Below the pieces are notes generated by a model. It did not search any database, was not told where the DNA came from, and saw only the letters and a list, made by a program, of their open reading frames with translations. A stretch of DNA of 64,000 nt, taken from CBDFGS01 sp965247255. GTDB taxonomy: Bacteria > Chloroflexota > Dehalococcoidia > Lucifugimonadales > CAUZJF01. The position numbers were made by a program, and so were the translations under genes. Shown here piece after piece: positions 18,116 to 27,352 of this stretch. Position 1 is the stretch's first letter. The number at the start of each line of letters is the position of its first letter. Location: contig CBDFGS010000011.1 in the NCBI GenBank assembly GCA_965247255.1, forward strand, positions 310,001-374,000. Reading direction: 5' to 3'.

Positions 18116-19132
18116 CTAGAAGCCGGCCTTCTTGTCGCAGACGTAGAGAAATGGCTCGTCTGCGAGGAATCGCCGCAAGTTCTCCTTGAATATCCCGTTT
18201 CTGCCCTCCCACACCTGCGGCGTGAGAGCTGAGGCGTGGGGTGTAACGATAACGTTGTCCATGTCCCAGAGGGGGCTATCATCGGGTAACGGCTCTTCAG
18301 CGAAAGCGTCGATGCCCGCTCCGGCCAGTGCGCCTGATCGCAGTGCGTCGGCCAGCGCGGCCTCATCGACTATCCCTCCGCGCGATATGACTACGACGTA
18401 CGCGCCGTTCCTCAGCAGCGCCAGGCGGCGCTTGTCTATCAGACCGCGGGTCTCGGGTGTAAGCGGAGCGGTGACCACGAACCAGTCCGACATGCCCAGC
18501 AGGTCGTCGAGTCTCTCGAGACCCCAGACGTCCTTTACGCCGTCGGGCGGGACACCCCCTACGCCGTCGGGCGGGACACCCCCGCTGCGCTGGCGGACTT
18601 GGTCAGGATATTTGTCGACCGCGTACACCTCGATGTCGAAGCCACGGGCCCTGCGAGCGACCGCGGCGCCGATATCTCCAAGCGAAAGAATCCCCATCGT
18701 GCTTCCTGCCAGCTCAACCTGGTCCCAGTAGCTGAGCGCTCTCCAACGGTGGGCTTTCTGGTCATCCCGCATCTCGCCGAACTGGTGTGTTAGCGAGATC
18801 ATCATCCCGATTACGTGGTCGGCCATCGGGTTGGCGTGCGGCCCTCGGGCGTTGGTGAGGACTACGTCGCTCTCCGCCAGTTCAGGTATGCGCGTGAGGT
18901 CGTCGATGCCGGTGCCCGGACAGTGGACCCACCGGAGCCGCTCGGCCGCCAACAACAGCTCGCGAGTCGGCCAACCAAAGATAACGTCGGCGTCGCGGAC
19001 CACTTCCATCTGCTCCTCCGGGGAGGATGTGGCAACGAACGCCACCGCGGGGAAAGCGGCCCTCAGCTCATCGACAAAGCGCTCATGCCCCGGCAGCGGG
19101 CCTTTTGGTCTGATGGCGATTAAGACCTTCAC
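18116..19132 (-). CDS. D-2-hydroxyacid dehydrogenase
   Basis: The start is placed at GTG 19132 (VKVLIAIRPKGP), preceded by AGGTGG; the longer frame adds 25 residues without family character. NAD-binding motif SLGDIGAAVARRARGF, then the catalytic Arg in VVISRGGIVDE, Glu downstream and His in VTPHASA, the arrangement of the lactate/glycerate/phosphoglycerate dehydrogenase family. An in-frame 24-bp tandem duplication (18536-18583) inserts GVGGVPPD in the loop after the Rossmann beta3 region. It reads away from the sulfatase gene, which lies upstream on the same strand 85 bases away. Confidence 0.88.
   Translation of the reverse strand: MKVLIAIRPKGPLPGHERFVDELRAAFPAVAFVATSSPEEQMEVVRDADVIFGWPTRELLLAAERLRWVHCPGTGIDDLTRIPELAESDVVLTNARGPHANPMADHVIGMMISLTHQFGEMRDDQKAHRWRALSYWDQVELAGSTMGILSLGDIGAAVARRARGFDIEVYAVDKYPDQVRQRSGGVPPDGVGGVPPDGVKDVWGLERLDDLLGMSDWFVVTAPLTPETRGLIDKRRLALLRNGAYVVVISRGGIVDEAALADALRSGALAGAGIDAFAEEPLPDDSPLWDMDNVIVTPHASALTPQVWEGRNGIFKENLRRFLADEPFLYVCDKKAGF
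18536..18583. repeat. Perfect 24-bp tandem duplication inside the dehydrogenase gene
   Basis: Two exact copies of a 24-bp unit beginning TACGCCGTCGGGCGGGACAC. It keeps the reading frame and adds eight residues, so it is tolerated by the protein. Confidence 0.9.
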
Positions 19133-19216
19133 AGTTCCACCTTTCAGCGCTTGGACGGCATCGTACGGGGCAGTATAGTCGATTCCAACGGTGGATATGT
19201 CCGTCACGGGCAGCGT

Positions 19217-20692
19217 CTACAACAACGTGATGTCCTCTGCATCCTCGGGCACGGCCAGCGTCTCATCAAGGCGCGGCTGCACGACCTTCCCCCACTCAGT
19301 CAGCAGCGCCATGTCCTTGCTCGAAGCCGCGGTCTCCCGAAGCACGTGCTCCGGGTCCCAACCGTCATACACACGCTGGAGCAGCTCGTCCCTAATCGCT
19401 TCATGCTGGGGGTCTGAGCCAAGGTCGTTCATCTCCTCCGGGTCGTCTTCCAGGTTGAACAGAGCGGGGGCCGCGTCGCCTCCATACTTGTAGAGCTTCC
19501 ACGCTCCCCGACGTACCATGCGCGAAGGCGCGTCCCCCCATCGTCCGAGAAACTCGCTGAAGGTCTCGTCCGGCCGAGTATCGTCTCTCTCCCCCAGGAG
19601 CTCTTTCCACAACGAGCTGCCATCGGACTGGGGCAAGGTGTCAGCGCCTGTCATCTCTATCAGCGTGGGCCCCAGGTCGATGGTATTGCAGATGGCTGGA
19701 TTCCTGATGCCGGCGGCGACGACCCCCGGCAGACGGGCGATGAGCGGGATTCCCACGGACTGCTCGTAGTAGTTGCTCTTCCACCAGCAGCCGTGAGCGC
19801 CGGCCATCTCGCCGTGGTCCGTCGTATAGATAACCAGGGTGTTCTCGGCGAGGCCCGTTGTATCCAGCATCTCGAGTATCCGGCCCGTCTGCTGGTCCAC
19901 GAACTCGCACATGCCGTAGTAGGCGGCCCTCGCCACTCGAATCCGCTCGGCGCTCAGGGGCTCGTCCAAGCGCCGCAGCCTCTTGAAGGTCTTGATGGGC
20001 TCAGGTTCGCGCGCCAGCTCCTCCGGCGTTGGCTGGGGCACGTCTACCCGCTCGTAGTAGTAGTCGAACAGCTCCTTGTCCGCGAAATAGGGGGAATGGG
20101 GCATCATGAACCCCACCACGGCCGCGAAAGGCCGTTCGTCGCTGCCCGCGGCCATCTCGTTTAGGTAGAGGCAGGCGGCGTCGGTGACCATCTCGTCGCA
20201 GCGGTGATAGCTGGTCGCGCCGTAGCCGGCCATCTCTAGGGCGATCCGGTCCTGGCCCGTGGTGCTACTGGGTATCTTCTTGAACATGGGGGCGCCCAAC
20301 ATCGAGGCGCCGGGTAGGTGGGCCATGTACTCCCCGAGGGGGCGCTTCTCGAAGCCATGCCTCTGGTCAGGGCCGACGAAGTGCATCCGCCCGAGCAGCG
20401 CCGTCTCGTACCCCCCGGCGCCTAACGAATGGGCCCACGTGGGTATGCCGGAGCTCAGCACCTGCTGGTTGGTCCAGACGCGGTTGTTGGTCGGGGTGCG
20501 CGAGGTCATGAACGACGAACGGGCGGGGACGCATAGCGGCGACGGCGTATAGGCGTTCTCGAAGAGCATGCCGTCCCGTGCAAGCCGGTCCAGGTTGGGA
20601 GTGCGGACTAACCCGTCGCCGTAGCAGCCCAGCTGGCGCTTGCTGTGCTGGTCCGACATGATTATCAGAACGTTGTGCTTCTTGTTGGCCAT
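19217..20692 (-). CDS. Sulfatase (type I, formylglycine-dependent)
   Basis: 491 residues. Metal-binding Asp at residue 14 (IIMSDQHSKRQLGCYG), and the active-site motif C54-V-P-A-R (SPLCVPARSSF), whose Cys would be converted to formylglycine by a maturase not in this window. Further metal ligands sit in IYTTDHGEMAGAHG. No signal peptide, so it is probably cytoplasmic. The N-terminal SDQHSKRQLGCYG and overall length fit the choline-sulfatase/arylsulfatase branch. It is followed on the same strand by the hydroxyacid dehydrogenase, 85 bp away. Confidence 0.9.
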   Translation of the reverse strand: MANKKHNVLIIMSDQHSKRQLGCYGDGLVRTPNLDRLARDGMLFENAYTPSPLCVPARSSFMTSRTPTNNRVWTNQQVLSSGIPTWAHSLGAGGYETALLGRMHFVGPDQRHGFEKRPLGEYMAHLPGASMLGAPMFKKIPSSTTGQDRIALEMAGYGATSYHRCDEMVTDAACLYLNEMAAGSDERPFAAVVGFMMPHSPYFADKELFDYYYERVDVPQPTPEELAREPEPIKTFKRLRRLDEPLSAERIRVARAAYYGMCEFVDQQTGRILEMLDTTGLAENTLVIYTTDHGEMAGAHGCWWKSNYYEQSVGIPLIARLPGVVAAGIRNPAICNTIDLGPTLIEMTGADTLPQSDGSSLWKELLGERDDTRPDETFSEFLGRWGDAPSRMVRRGAWKLYKYGGDAAPALFNLEDDPEEMNDLGSDPQHEAIRDELLQRVYDGWDPEHVLRETAASSKDMALLTEWGKVVQPRLDETLAVPEDAEDITLL

Positions 20693-20767
20693 CTGGTGTC
20701 TCTCCTATCCCTTCGAAATCCGTAACCGCCTCCAGACGATATTGGGTTAATCACGCTGCTACACAAT

Positions 20768-20880
20768 GTCGTGCTGAGGAGGCCTCCGACGAAGTACCTG
20801 GGGTGGGGGGTTCTGCCATGGCGTAGATACGTGGTTCACCTGCACACAGAACCTTCGGCCGCCCACTTTGAATGCGCCCT
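20768..20880. repeat. Second copy of the modular dispersed repeat
   Basis: GTCGTGCTGAGGAGG..GACGAAGTACCTGGGGTGG and, further on, CACACAGAACCTTCGGCCGC match the two halves of 4707-4784, but in the opposite order. It lies in the gap (20693-21026) between the divergent sulfatase and hydrolase genes. No gene is visible there. Confidence 0.5.
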
Positions 20881-21026
20881 GCCTTTTTGGGCTGTTCGGC
20901 CGGAGCGTTAGTCGCCGTGTGCTATACTCGCTCCTTGCCGATTATCCCGCTGATCGCACTCGTGTTTGCAGGATTCTACCGCATGTCCCAATATCTCCCG
21001 AAGTTGGTCGCACGCTTGGAGCGCAC

Positions 21027-21887
21027 ATGACCGTCGAGCCAGCCTCGCCCGATAGCCGGAACGCACAGGTGGAGGAGCTTCTGCGGGGGTCGTTCGACCT
21101 GCACGTACACGCCGGGCCCGATCCGTATCAGGAGAGACGGCTGGACGCCCTCGAGGCCGCCCAGTACGCGCACGAGGCCGAGATGGCCGGGTTCGTACTT
21201 AAGTCTCACCGGTATCCCACGGGTGCATTGGCTCAAACGCTCAGCCGCGTCTACCCCGGGCTCACCGTGTCGGGCGCCGTCGTGCTGAATTGGGAGGTAG
21301 GCGGGCTCAACCCTGACGCCGTGGAGGCCGCCGCCAGGATTGGCGCAAAGGTGGTGTGGATGCCCACGCGCAGCGCACCCTCTGATTCCGGGAAGCGGGC
21401 GGGAATCCTATTAACCGATGACGATGGTGTTCTGGCCCGCGAGCTGCACGACATCATCGATATCGCAAAGCAACACGACATGGCCCTGGCCTCCGGACAC
21501 GCGTCGCCCCCCGAAGCGATCGCGCTATTCGCGGAGGCCGAACAGAAGGGTGTTCGCCGGCTGATAGCAACACATCCCTCAGGCGTGGCCTCGGAGGAGG
21601 AGATGCGTCGCATGACCTCGCACGGCGCCTACATCGAGTTCACGTTCGCGTCCTGCATGCCTTCAGGCGGAGCGCGATCACTGGACGAATTCGCCTCCGA
21701 GATCAAAGCGCTCGGGGTGGAGCGGAGCGTGGTCACCAGCGATTTCGGGCAGTGGATGAACCCGCCGCCGGCCGAGGGCATGAGGATGGCCATCGCAGCG
21801 CTGCTCGATTCTGGGATGGAGCCCAGCGAGGTCGAGACGCTCGTCAAGTCCAACCCCCGGGAGCTGGCGGGGCTGGAGCAGGAATAG
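21027..21887 (+). CDS. DUF6282-like metal-dependent hydrolase
   Basis: The start is set at ATG 21027 (MTVEPASPDS), which has GGAG 7 bases upstream; the frame is open 53 codons earlier but without family character. About 286 residues. An amidohydrolase/PHP-like barrel: metal-binding FDLHVHAGPDP near the N-terminus, a Lys/His strand (GFVLKSHRYP), ASGHASPPEA, IATHPSG and VTSDFGQW, the His/Asp ligands of a metal site. No biochemical function is established for this family. Downstream, 40 bp away, is a small kinase-like gene on the same strand. Confidence 0.7.
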   Translation: MTVEPASPDSRNAQVEELLRGSFDLHVHAGPDPYQERRLDALEAAQYAHEAEMAGFVLKSHRYPTGALAQTLSRVYPGLTVSGAVVLNWEVGGLNPDAVEAAARIGAKVVWMPTRSAPSDSGKRAGILLTDDDGVLARELHDIIDIAKQHDMALASGHASPPEAIALFAEAEQKGVRRLIATHPSGVASEEEMRRMTSHGAYIEFTFASCMPSGGARSLDEFASEIKALGVERSVVTSDFGQWMNPPPAEGMRMAIAALLDSGMEPSEVETLVKSNPRELAGLEQE

Positions 21888-21927
21888 TTTCACCGCCGAG
21901 AGCGCGGAGGGGCGCGGAGAAGAGACG

Positions 21928-22497
21928 GTGAGTGAGCTGACCCTCGGCTCCCGCGTGGTGGTGCTAGGGACCACCGGGACTGGGAAGACGGTGCTGGCCC
22001 GAGAGCTGTCGGCGGCGCTGGGCGTTCCACATATCGAGCTGGACGCACTCCGTTGGGACCCGGACTGGACCGAAGTGCCGGATCACGCATTTCGAGATAG
22101 GGTTGCGGAAGCGGTGTCCCGTGAGCGGTGGGTGGTCGATGGCAACTACGGGATGGCCCGCGACCTGGCCTGGCCGAGAGCCACCGGCGTCGTTTGGCTG
22201 GACTACCATCTTGCGGTCATCATGCGGCGGCTATTCTGGCGTACCGCGAGGCGAGTCTTTAGCAGGGAGGAGCTCTGGAACGGGAACCGCGCGCGCTTTC
22301 GCGACGCTTTCCTGAGCAAAGACTCGCTGTTCCTCTGGGCGCTACAGACGCACGAGCGACGCCGGAAGACCTTCCCGGTGGAGTTCAAGAAGCCGCAGCA
22401 CACACACCTCGAAGTGGTGCACCTGCGTTCGCCCCGCGAAACGCGACAATGGACAAGATCGGTCCTATCGGAGAGAGCGTCGCCTTCCAGCTCGTAG
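21928..22497 (+). CDS. P-loop nucleotide kinase-like protein (FlaR/topology-modulation type)
   Basis: 189 residues from GTG 21928. Walker A at about residues 14-21 (GTTGTGKT), LDALRWDPDWTE and WVVDGNYG (lid and substrate region), and WLDYHLAVIMRRLFWRTARR. These match the adenylate-kinase-related proteins often labelled DNA topology modulation or FlaR. The substrate is uncertain. The 40-bp gap to the upstream hydrolase suggests cotranscription. Confidence 0.8.
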   Translation: MSELTLGSRVVVLGTTGTGKTVLARELSAALGVPHIELDALRWDPDWTEVPDHAFRDRVAEAVSRERWVVDGNYGMARDLAWPRATGVVWLDYHLAVIMRRLFWRTARRVFSREELWNGNRARFRDAFLSKDSLFLWALQTHERRRKTFPVEFKKPQHTHLEVVHLRSPRETRQWTRSVLSERASPSSS

Positions 22498-22537
22498 GGG
22501 CGCTGCTTGCCGGGCCCAGTTTCCGGCGGAACGGGAC

Positions 22538-23293
22538 CTAGGCCTCGCTGTCGAGGCGCGCTAATCGCCGGGATGCCTTACCGAGGCCGCCGAAGCGGAG
22601 CCTCAGCAGGCCCCGCAGGTCGCCCAGGGCCGTGGGGACGATCTTCACCCTGCTGTCGGGGTCGTCGGTCCAGGTGACGGGGACCTCGTCGACTCTGTAC
22701 CCATTCTTGTGTGCCACGATGATTAGCTCGCTGTCGAAGAACCACCCCTTGTCTTGCACGAGAGGGACAAGCTCGCCCGCCGCTTTGCTGCTGATCGCCT
22801 TGAAACCGCACTGATAGTCGCGTATTCCCATCATGAAAATCCACCGGACCAGCCGGCTATAGACCTGGGAGATCAACTCCCGCTGAGGTGGGCGGCCAAT
22901 GACGTTCGCGCCCCTCTTGAGCCGCGAGGCGATGGCGAGGTCGGCGCGGCCATCTTCGATCCCGGCCACAAGCGTCGGCAGCGCTTTGAGCTCGGTAGAG
23001 AGGTCTACGTCCATGTAGGCGAGGATGTCGGCGTCGCTGTGCAGCCAGGCGGTGCTCACGGCGCGACCGCGGCCCCGTTCCTCGAGACGCAGATGGCTAA
23101 TGCGCTCGTGCTCATCGGAGAGGCGTTTCGCGATTTCCGGAGTGGCGTCGGTGGAGCCGTTGTCGGCGATTGTTATGCGCCAGTCGTAGTTAGCTAGATC
23201 GCTCGCCATGAACTCGTGGAGCTTGAGGGTATTCGGCGCCAGGTCAGACTCTTCGTCGAGGACGGGGATGACGACTTCAAGCGAGGTTGGCAC
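22538..23293 (-). CDS. Glycosyltransferase family 2
   Basis: The start is placed at GTG 23293 (VPTSLEVVIPVLDEE), 25 bp after the purH stop; the longer frame overlaps purH coding sequence. About 251 residues. A GT-A fold: VVIPVLDEES at the N-terminus, IADNGSTDAT, and the metal-binding DxD-like YMDVDLS. The C-terminal FMMGIRDYQCGFKAISS and GWFFDSELIIVAHKNGY are typical of dolichyl-phosphate/polyprenyl-phosphate sugar transferases. It has no membrane helix and would use nucleotide sugars at the cytoplasmic face. It follows purH closely and is probably read through from it. Confidence 0.85.
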   Translation of the reverse strand: MPTSLEVVIPVLDEESDLAPNTLKLHEFMASDLANYDWRITIADNGSTDATPEIAKRLSDEHERISHLRLEERGRGRAVSTAWLHSDADILAYMDVDLSTELKALPTLVAGIEDGRADLAIASRLKRGANVIGRPPQRELISQVYSRLVRWIFMMGIRDYQCGFKAISSKAAGELVPLVQDKGWFFDSELIIVAHKNGYRVDEVPVTWTDDPDSRVKIVPTALGDLRGLLRLRFGGLGKASRRLARLDSEA

Positions 23294-23318
23294 GACAGCT
23301 GGTTTGAGCAGGTGAGGC

Positions 23319-24851
23319 TTAGTGTTTGAAGTGGCGGACGCCCGTAAAGACCATCGCGAGGCCCAGTCGGTCTGCCGCTTCGATGACCTCGTCGTCCCTG
23401 ATAGACCCGCCCGGCTGCGCGACGGCTGTGATTCCGCCCTCAGCGGCAAGCTCGACGTTATCTGCAAATGGCATATATGCGTCGGATGCCATCGCGCTGC
23501 CTTTGGCCTTGTCGCCCGCGATGCGAAGCGCCAGGTGCACGCTGGTCACGCGGTTGGGTTGCCCCGCCCCCATGCCCACCATCGTGCTGTCTTTGGCCAG
23601 CACGATGGTGTTGGACTTAATGTGTTTGGATACCTTCCAGGCCAGAGCGAGGTCGTTTAGCTCCGCCTCGGTTGGCGTGCGCGCGGTGACCACCTTCCAC
23701 GAGGCCGGTTCCTCCTCGATCGCGTCGGTGGTCTGCACCAGCGCGCCTCCTGAGACCTTATGCACGTCCAGGCCTGCCATGGGTCCTTGCTCAGGGGAGA
23801 CTTTCAGCACCCTCAACTGCTTTCGCTTCTTGAGGATTTCGAGGGCCTCCGCCTCGTACTCAGGCGCAACCATTATGTGGAACAGCACACCCCGCATGGC
23901 CTCAGCCGTCGCGGCCGTCACGGTGCGATTGAAGCCCACGATGCCGCCGTACGCGGAGACGGAGTCGCCCTCGAAGGCCCGGCGGTACGCCGTGGGCTGG
24001 TCGGGATGAACGGCGAGGCCGCAGGGGTTCGTGTGCTTGACCACCGTTGCGGCCGGTTCGGCGAAGTCGGACACGACGCCCCAGGCGGCGTCCGCGTCGA
24101 GAATGTTGGTGAAGGAGAGCTCGATGCCGTGAAGCTGCTCGCCTCGGACGATCCCGCCGGACGCCAGCGGGTCGATGTAAAGCGCTCCTTGCTGATGGGG
24201 GTTCTCCCCGTAGCGAAGGTCGTCGAGCTTGCTGTAGCCGAGCGTAAGTTCCTTGGATTCAAGCACGACGCCGTCGCTCAGGTACCGCGAGACGGCGGTG
24301 TCGTATAGGGCTACGTGCTGAAACGCCTTCTGTGCCAGCGCTTTCCGCTCCTCGAGAGTTATGGCAGAAAGCGGTGAGGAGCCGGACAGTCGCTCCGCGA
24401 TCCAGCTATAGTCGCCGGGGTCTACCACAACGACTACGTCAGGGAAGTTCTTGGCAGCTGCGCGGACCATCGTGGGGCCGCCTATGTCGATGTTCTCCAG
24501 GGCGTCGTCAAGGGTGACATTGGGGCGGCTGACAGTCTCGACGAAGGGATACAGGTTCACCGCGACGAGGTCTATGGTCTCGATGCCGTGCTGCGAGAGC
24601 TGGCTGGTGTGGTCCGGCACTCCGCGGCGCGCGAGTATGCCGGCGTGTAGCTTCGGGTGGAGGGTCTTAACGCGGCCGTCGAGAATCTCCGGGAAGCCGG
24701 TGAGGTCCGAGACCTGGGTTACTGGGAGGCCGCCGTCCGAGAGTTCTTTACCGGTGCCGCCTGTGCTTACAAGCTCGAAACCAGACCCAACAAGGGCCCT
24801 GGCAAAGTCGGACAAGCCTGCCTTGTCGTATGCACTGAGAAGCGCCTTCAA
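23319..24851 (-). CDS. purH: Bifunctional purine biosynthesis protein PurH
   Basis: 510 residues, normal length. N-terminal IMP cyclohydrolase domain (ALLSAYDKAGLSDFA, LVSTGGTGKEL, GRVKTLHPKLHAGILARRG) and C-terminal AICAR formyltransferase domain (LRYGENPHQQGALY, KHTNPCGLAV, and the end PGGSIRDDEVIEAADRLGLA). It catalyses the last two steps to IMP. The start overlaps the nominal 3' end of the membrane-protein frame upstream, but that frame has probably shifted, so the true gap is about 90 bp. With purF about 1 kb upstream on the same strand, the local cluster is purine synthesis. Confidence 0.95.
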   Translation of the reverse strand: MKALLSAYDKAGLSDFARALVGSGFELVSTGGTGKELSDGGLPVTQVSDLTGFPEILDGRVKTLHPKLHAGILARRGVPDHTSQLSQHGIETIDLVAVNLYPFVETVSRPNVTLDDALENIDIGGPTMVRAAAKNFPDVVVVVDPGDYSWIAERLSGSSPLSAITLEERKALAQKAFQHVALYDTAVSRYLSDGVVLESKELTLGYSKLDDLRYGENPHQQGALYIDPLASGGIVRGEQLHGIELSFTNILDADAAWGVVSDFAEPAATVVKHTNPCGLAVHPDQPTAYRRAFEGDSVSAYGGIVGFNRTVTAATAEAMRGVLFHIMVAPEYEAEALEILKKRKQLRVLKVSPEQGPMAGLDVHKVSGGALVQTTDAIEEEPASWKVVTARTPTEAELNDLALAWKVSKHIKSNTIVLAKDSTMVGMGAGQPNRVTSVHLALRIAGDKAKGSAMASDAYMPFADNVELAAEGGITAVAQPGGSIRDDEVIEAADRLGLAMVFTGVRHFKH

Positions 24852-24938
24852 GTTAAGCCTGTTCCGATGAAGATGCGACCGCGCTCACGACGCAGCGAAA
24901 ACTCGGCATAGGAGGCCGATTGGCCCGGCGATCGACGC

Positions 24939-25675
24939 CTAGTCCATGCTGGCCTTGAGCTTGGTCCCGGCGAAGCCGCCGATTGCCGCGGCCAGCAAGG
25001 CGATGATCCTAGAGGGACCCCCTGCGCGATGCCCATGCCAAGACCGCCGGCCGCGAAGAAGCCGCCCACGCCCCAGGCGAGAGCCCCGGCGAACCCCCAG
25101 AAGTGGGACTGTCCCCAGGACGCCCACCGCTCTGCGAGACTATCCACAAAGCCCAGAAACGGGAAGCCCTCGCCACCCTCCGCGATGTCCTTGGCTACGT
25201 CGTACAGCCCCGCTACCGCGAGGCCTCCGACAAGGCCACCCAGGAGCGCCGCCACGATGGCAATCCCGAAGCTGTCCGGGCCGAACCCCCAGACGATGCC
25301 CCCGAACACTCCCCAGAAGAAGAAGACCTTGAGGGCCCACTCTCCGCCCAGAATAGGGCCGGACCGTTTCCAGGAATCCATCGTATTGTTGATGCTGGTC
25401 ACGAGGCCCGATGCCCCCAGTTTGTCGAGGTTGGCGGACCAGGCCTGGTTGAATCCCCCTGCCGCCCCGCTTCCCACCGCCGCCCATATGGCGCCGGCGA
25501 TCAGGCCGATGGCGACAAGCACGATGCCTGCGCCCACGAAGCCGAAATACATGCCATCTGAGAGGTCCCAGAAGAACCCAATGTCGAGGAGCTCCCAAAC
25601 CAGCAGCCAGACGAATCCTACCGCAGCGGCGATAACCACTTGCCAGAGGAGTACCTTGTTGTAGCCGTCAGCCAT
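24939..25675 (-). pseudogene. Integral membrane protein of unknown function, frameshifted near the 3' end
   Basis: About 245 residues with six or so hydrophobic segments rich in Gly, Ala and Trp (WQVVIAAAVGFVWLLVWELL, ALLGGLVGGLAVAGLYDV, AGALAWGVGGFFAAGGLG). The frame as read runs on to 24848 with Arg/Pro/Ser-rich nonsense. In the neighbouring frame a plausible C-terminus, SRIIALLAAAIGGFAGTK, ends at 24939. The shift is at about 25015, near a run of C residues. The gene stands between purF and purH on the same strand. No family is recognised; GGLVGG/GGFAGT segments resemble glycine-zipper helices. Confidence 0.65.
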
Positions 25676-25834
25676 CTGGCCTTCTCCTTTGCTGGTCCGG
25701 AATCTGAGTGCCCCGGTCGTTAAGGCGTCTCTCGGAGCGCCCCGTAGCAGGCTCTCCTATACCTCCGACGGTGCGCTACCAGGATACCACACGACCTCGA
25801 CCGGTCTAGTCTCGGGGGAGAGGAAAACGTGGAG

Positions 25835-27244
25835 TCAGACCTCCAGCGCGAGCTTGTCCATCTCCAGCTGGACTGGGATCGGATATTGGCCGGTGAAGCA
25901 GGCCATGCACATCTCGTTTCGCGGTTTCTCGACGGCGCTCACGAGCCCCTCATGGCTGAGGTATCCCAGCGAGTCCGAGCCGAGGAACCGCCGTATTTCT
26001 TCTACGCTCATGTTCGCCGCGAGCATCTGCCTTCGACTGGGCAGATCGACGCCGAAGTAGCAGGGGTGTCTGAACGGAGGGGCGCATATCCTCAGGTGGA
26101 TTTCGCTGGCGCCCCCCTTCCTCAGAAGGCTGACCACCTCCGGGCTCGTCGTACCGCGGACGATACTGTCGTCGACCACGACAAGCCGTTTTCCTGCGAT
26201 AAGGTCGGGTAGCGGGTTGAGTTTTCTGCGCACGCCCAGATCTCGCTGTCGCTGGTCGGGCAGAATGAAGGTCCGCCCAACGTACCGGTTTTTCACCAGA
26301 CCTTCCCCGTAAGGAATTCCCGACTCCTGGGAGTAGCCGACCGCGGCCGCGATGGCAGAGTCCGGAACGCCTATAACCATGTCCGCTTCCACCGGGTGCT
26401 CCCTTGCCAGCTGCGCCCCCATTGCCATCCGGCTGTTGTATACGAGCCGGCCGTCAACGACGCTGTCGGGCCGAGCGATGTAGATGTGCTCGAAGACGCA
26501 CGAGGCATGGTTCCCATCGGGCTCGCGCTGATGGATTGTCCGAAAGCCCTCGCTATCGATCATCACGGCCTCTCCGGGCCGGATATCCCTAATGTACTTT
26601 GCGCCGATGTGGTCCAGGGCGCAGGTCTCGGAGGCGATAGCCCATCCCCCATCCAACTTGCCGAGACATAGAGGCCGGACTCCCAGTGGGTCACGCACAC
26701 CGAGCACTGCGTCCTTGGTCATTATCGTGAGGCAATACGCGCCCTGCAGTCGGCGCATGGCGTAGGCGATGCGCTCCTCCCAGGTTGAAGCAGGGGCGTG
26801 TGAGATGAGTCGCGCCACGACCTCGGAGTCGGCGCCGGTCGTGAAGGTTACGTCCCACTCCGTTTCGAGCTCGCGCCTGAGCTCGGCGGCGTTGATTACG
26901 TTGCCGTTGTGGGCCAGCGCGAGCTCGACGTTGGGGCCCTTCGAGAGGATGGGCTGCGCGTTGAGGAGGCTGCTGCTGCCGGTGGTCGAGTAGCGGGTAT
27001 GACCGACGGCGATGTGTCCCGTCAGACGCTCCAGGTCTTCTTCCTGGAAGGTCTGGGCAACCAGACCCATCGCCGCGTGATGGCGAATGCGCTCCCCGTC
27101 TCCGGTCGCGATCCCCGCGCTCTCTTGCCCCCGGTGCTGAAGCGCGTACAGTCCGAAAAACGCGATGCGGGCAACGTCCTCGCCCGCCGAGTAGACCCCT
27201 ACAACACCACAAGCGTCCCGCGGATGATCGTCGGGAATCGGCAT
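25835..27244 (-). CDS. purF: Amidophosphoribosyltransferase PurF
   Basis: 469 residues. The N-terminal nucleophile Cys is residue 12 (DACGVVGVY), implying removal of an 11-residue propeptide as in the Bacillus-type enzyme. The glutaminase domain is followed by the phosphoribosyltransferase domain with its PRPP motif (LVVVDDSIVRGTTS). Cys residues in the C-terminal half (ICAPPFRHPCYFGVDLP, MCMACFTGQYP) fit the [4Fe-4S]-containing subclass. It catalyses the first committed step of purine synthesis. A promoter is visible upstream (27308-27337). Confidence 0.95.
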   Translation of the reverse strand: MPIPDDHPRDACGVVGVYSAGEDVARIAFFGLYALQHRGQESAGIATGDGERIRHHAAMGLVAQTFQEEDLERLTGHIAVGHTRYSTTGSSSLLNAQPILSKGPNVELALAHNGNVINAAELRRELETEWDVTFTTGADSEVVARLISHAPASTWEERIAYAMRRLQGAYCLTIMTKDAVLGVRDPLGVRPLCLGKLDGGWAIASETCALDHIGAKYIRDIRPGEAVMIDSEGFRTIHQREPDGNHASCVFEHIYIARPDSVVDGRLVYNSRMAMGAQLAREHPVEADMVIGVPDSAIAAAVGYSQESGIPYGEGLVKNRYVGRTFILPDQRQRDLGVRRKLNPLPDLIAGKRLVVVDDSIVRGTTSPEVVSLLRKGGASEIHLRICAPPFRHPCYFGVDLPSRRQMLAANMSVEEIRRFLGSDSLGYLSHEGLVSAVEKPRNEMCMACFTGQYPIPVQLEMDKLALEV

Positions 27245-27307
27245 AGGTGCCCTCGTTGTTTCAGGCAGGCGTCGCGTATTTTCTCCGCTTTTCGCCGCTC
27301 AGGTTGC

Positions 27308-27337
27308 ATTATAAGTCCCCGCAAAATGGGGGGTCAA
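27308..27337 (-). promoter_or_regulatory. Sigma-70-type promoter before purF
   Basis: On the minus strand, TTGACC (27337-27332) and TATAAT (27313-27308) are 18 bp apart. The -10 hexamer is perfect and lies about 65 bp upstream of the purF start. No purine riboswitch or PurR box was recognised. Confidence 0.6.
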
Positions 27338-27352
27338 TGGGGTTCCACCGTT

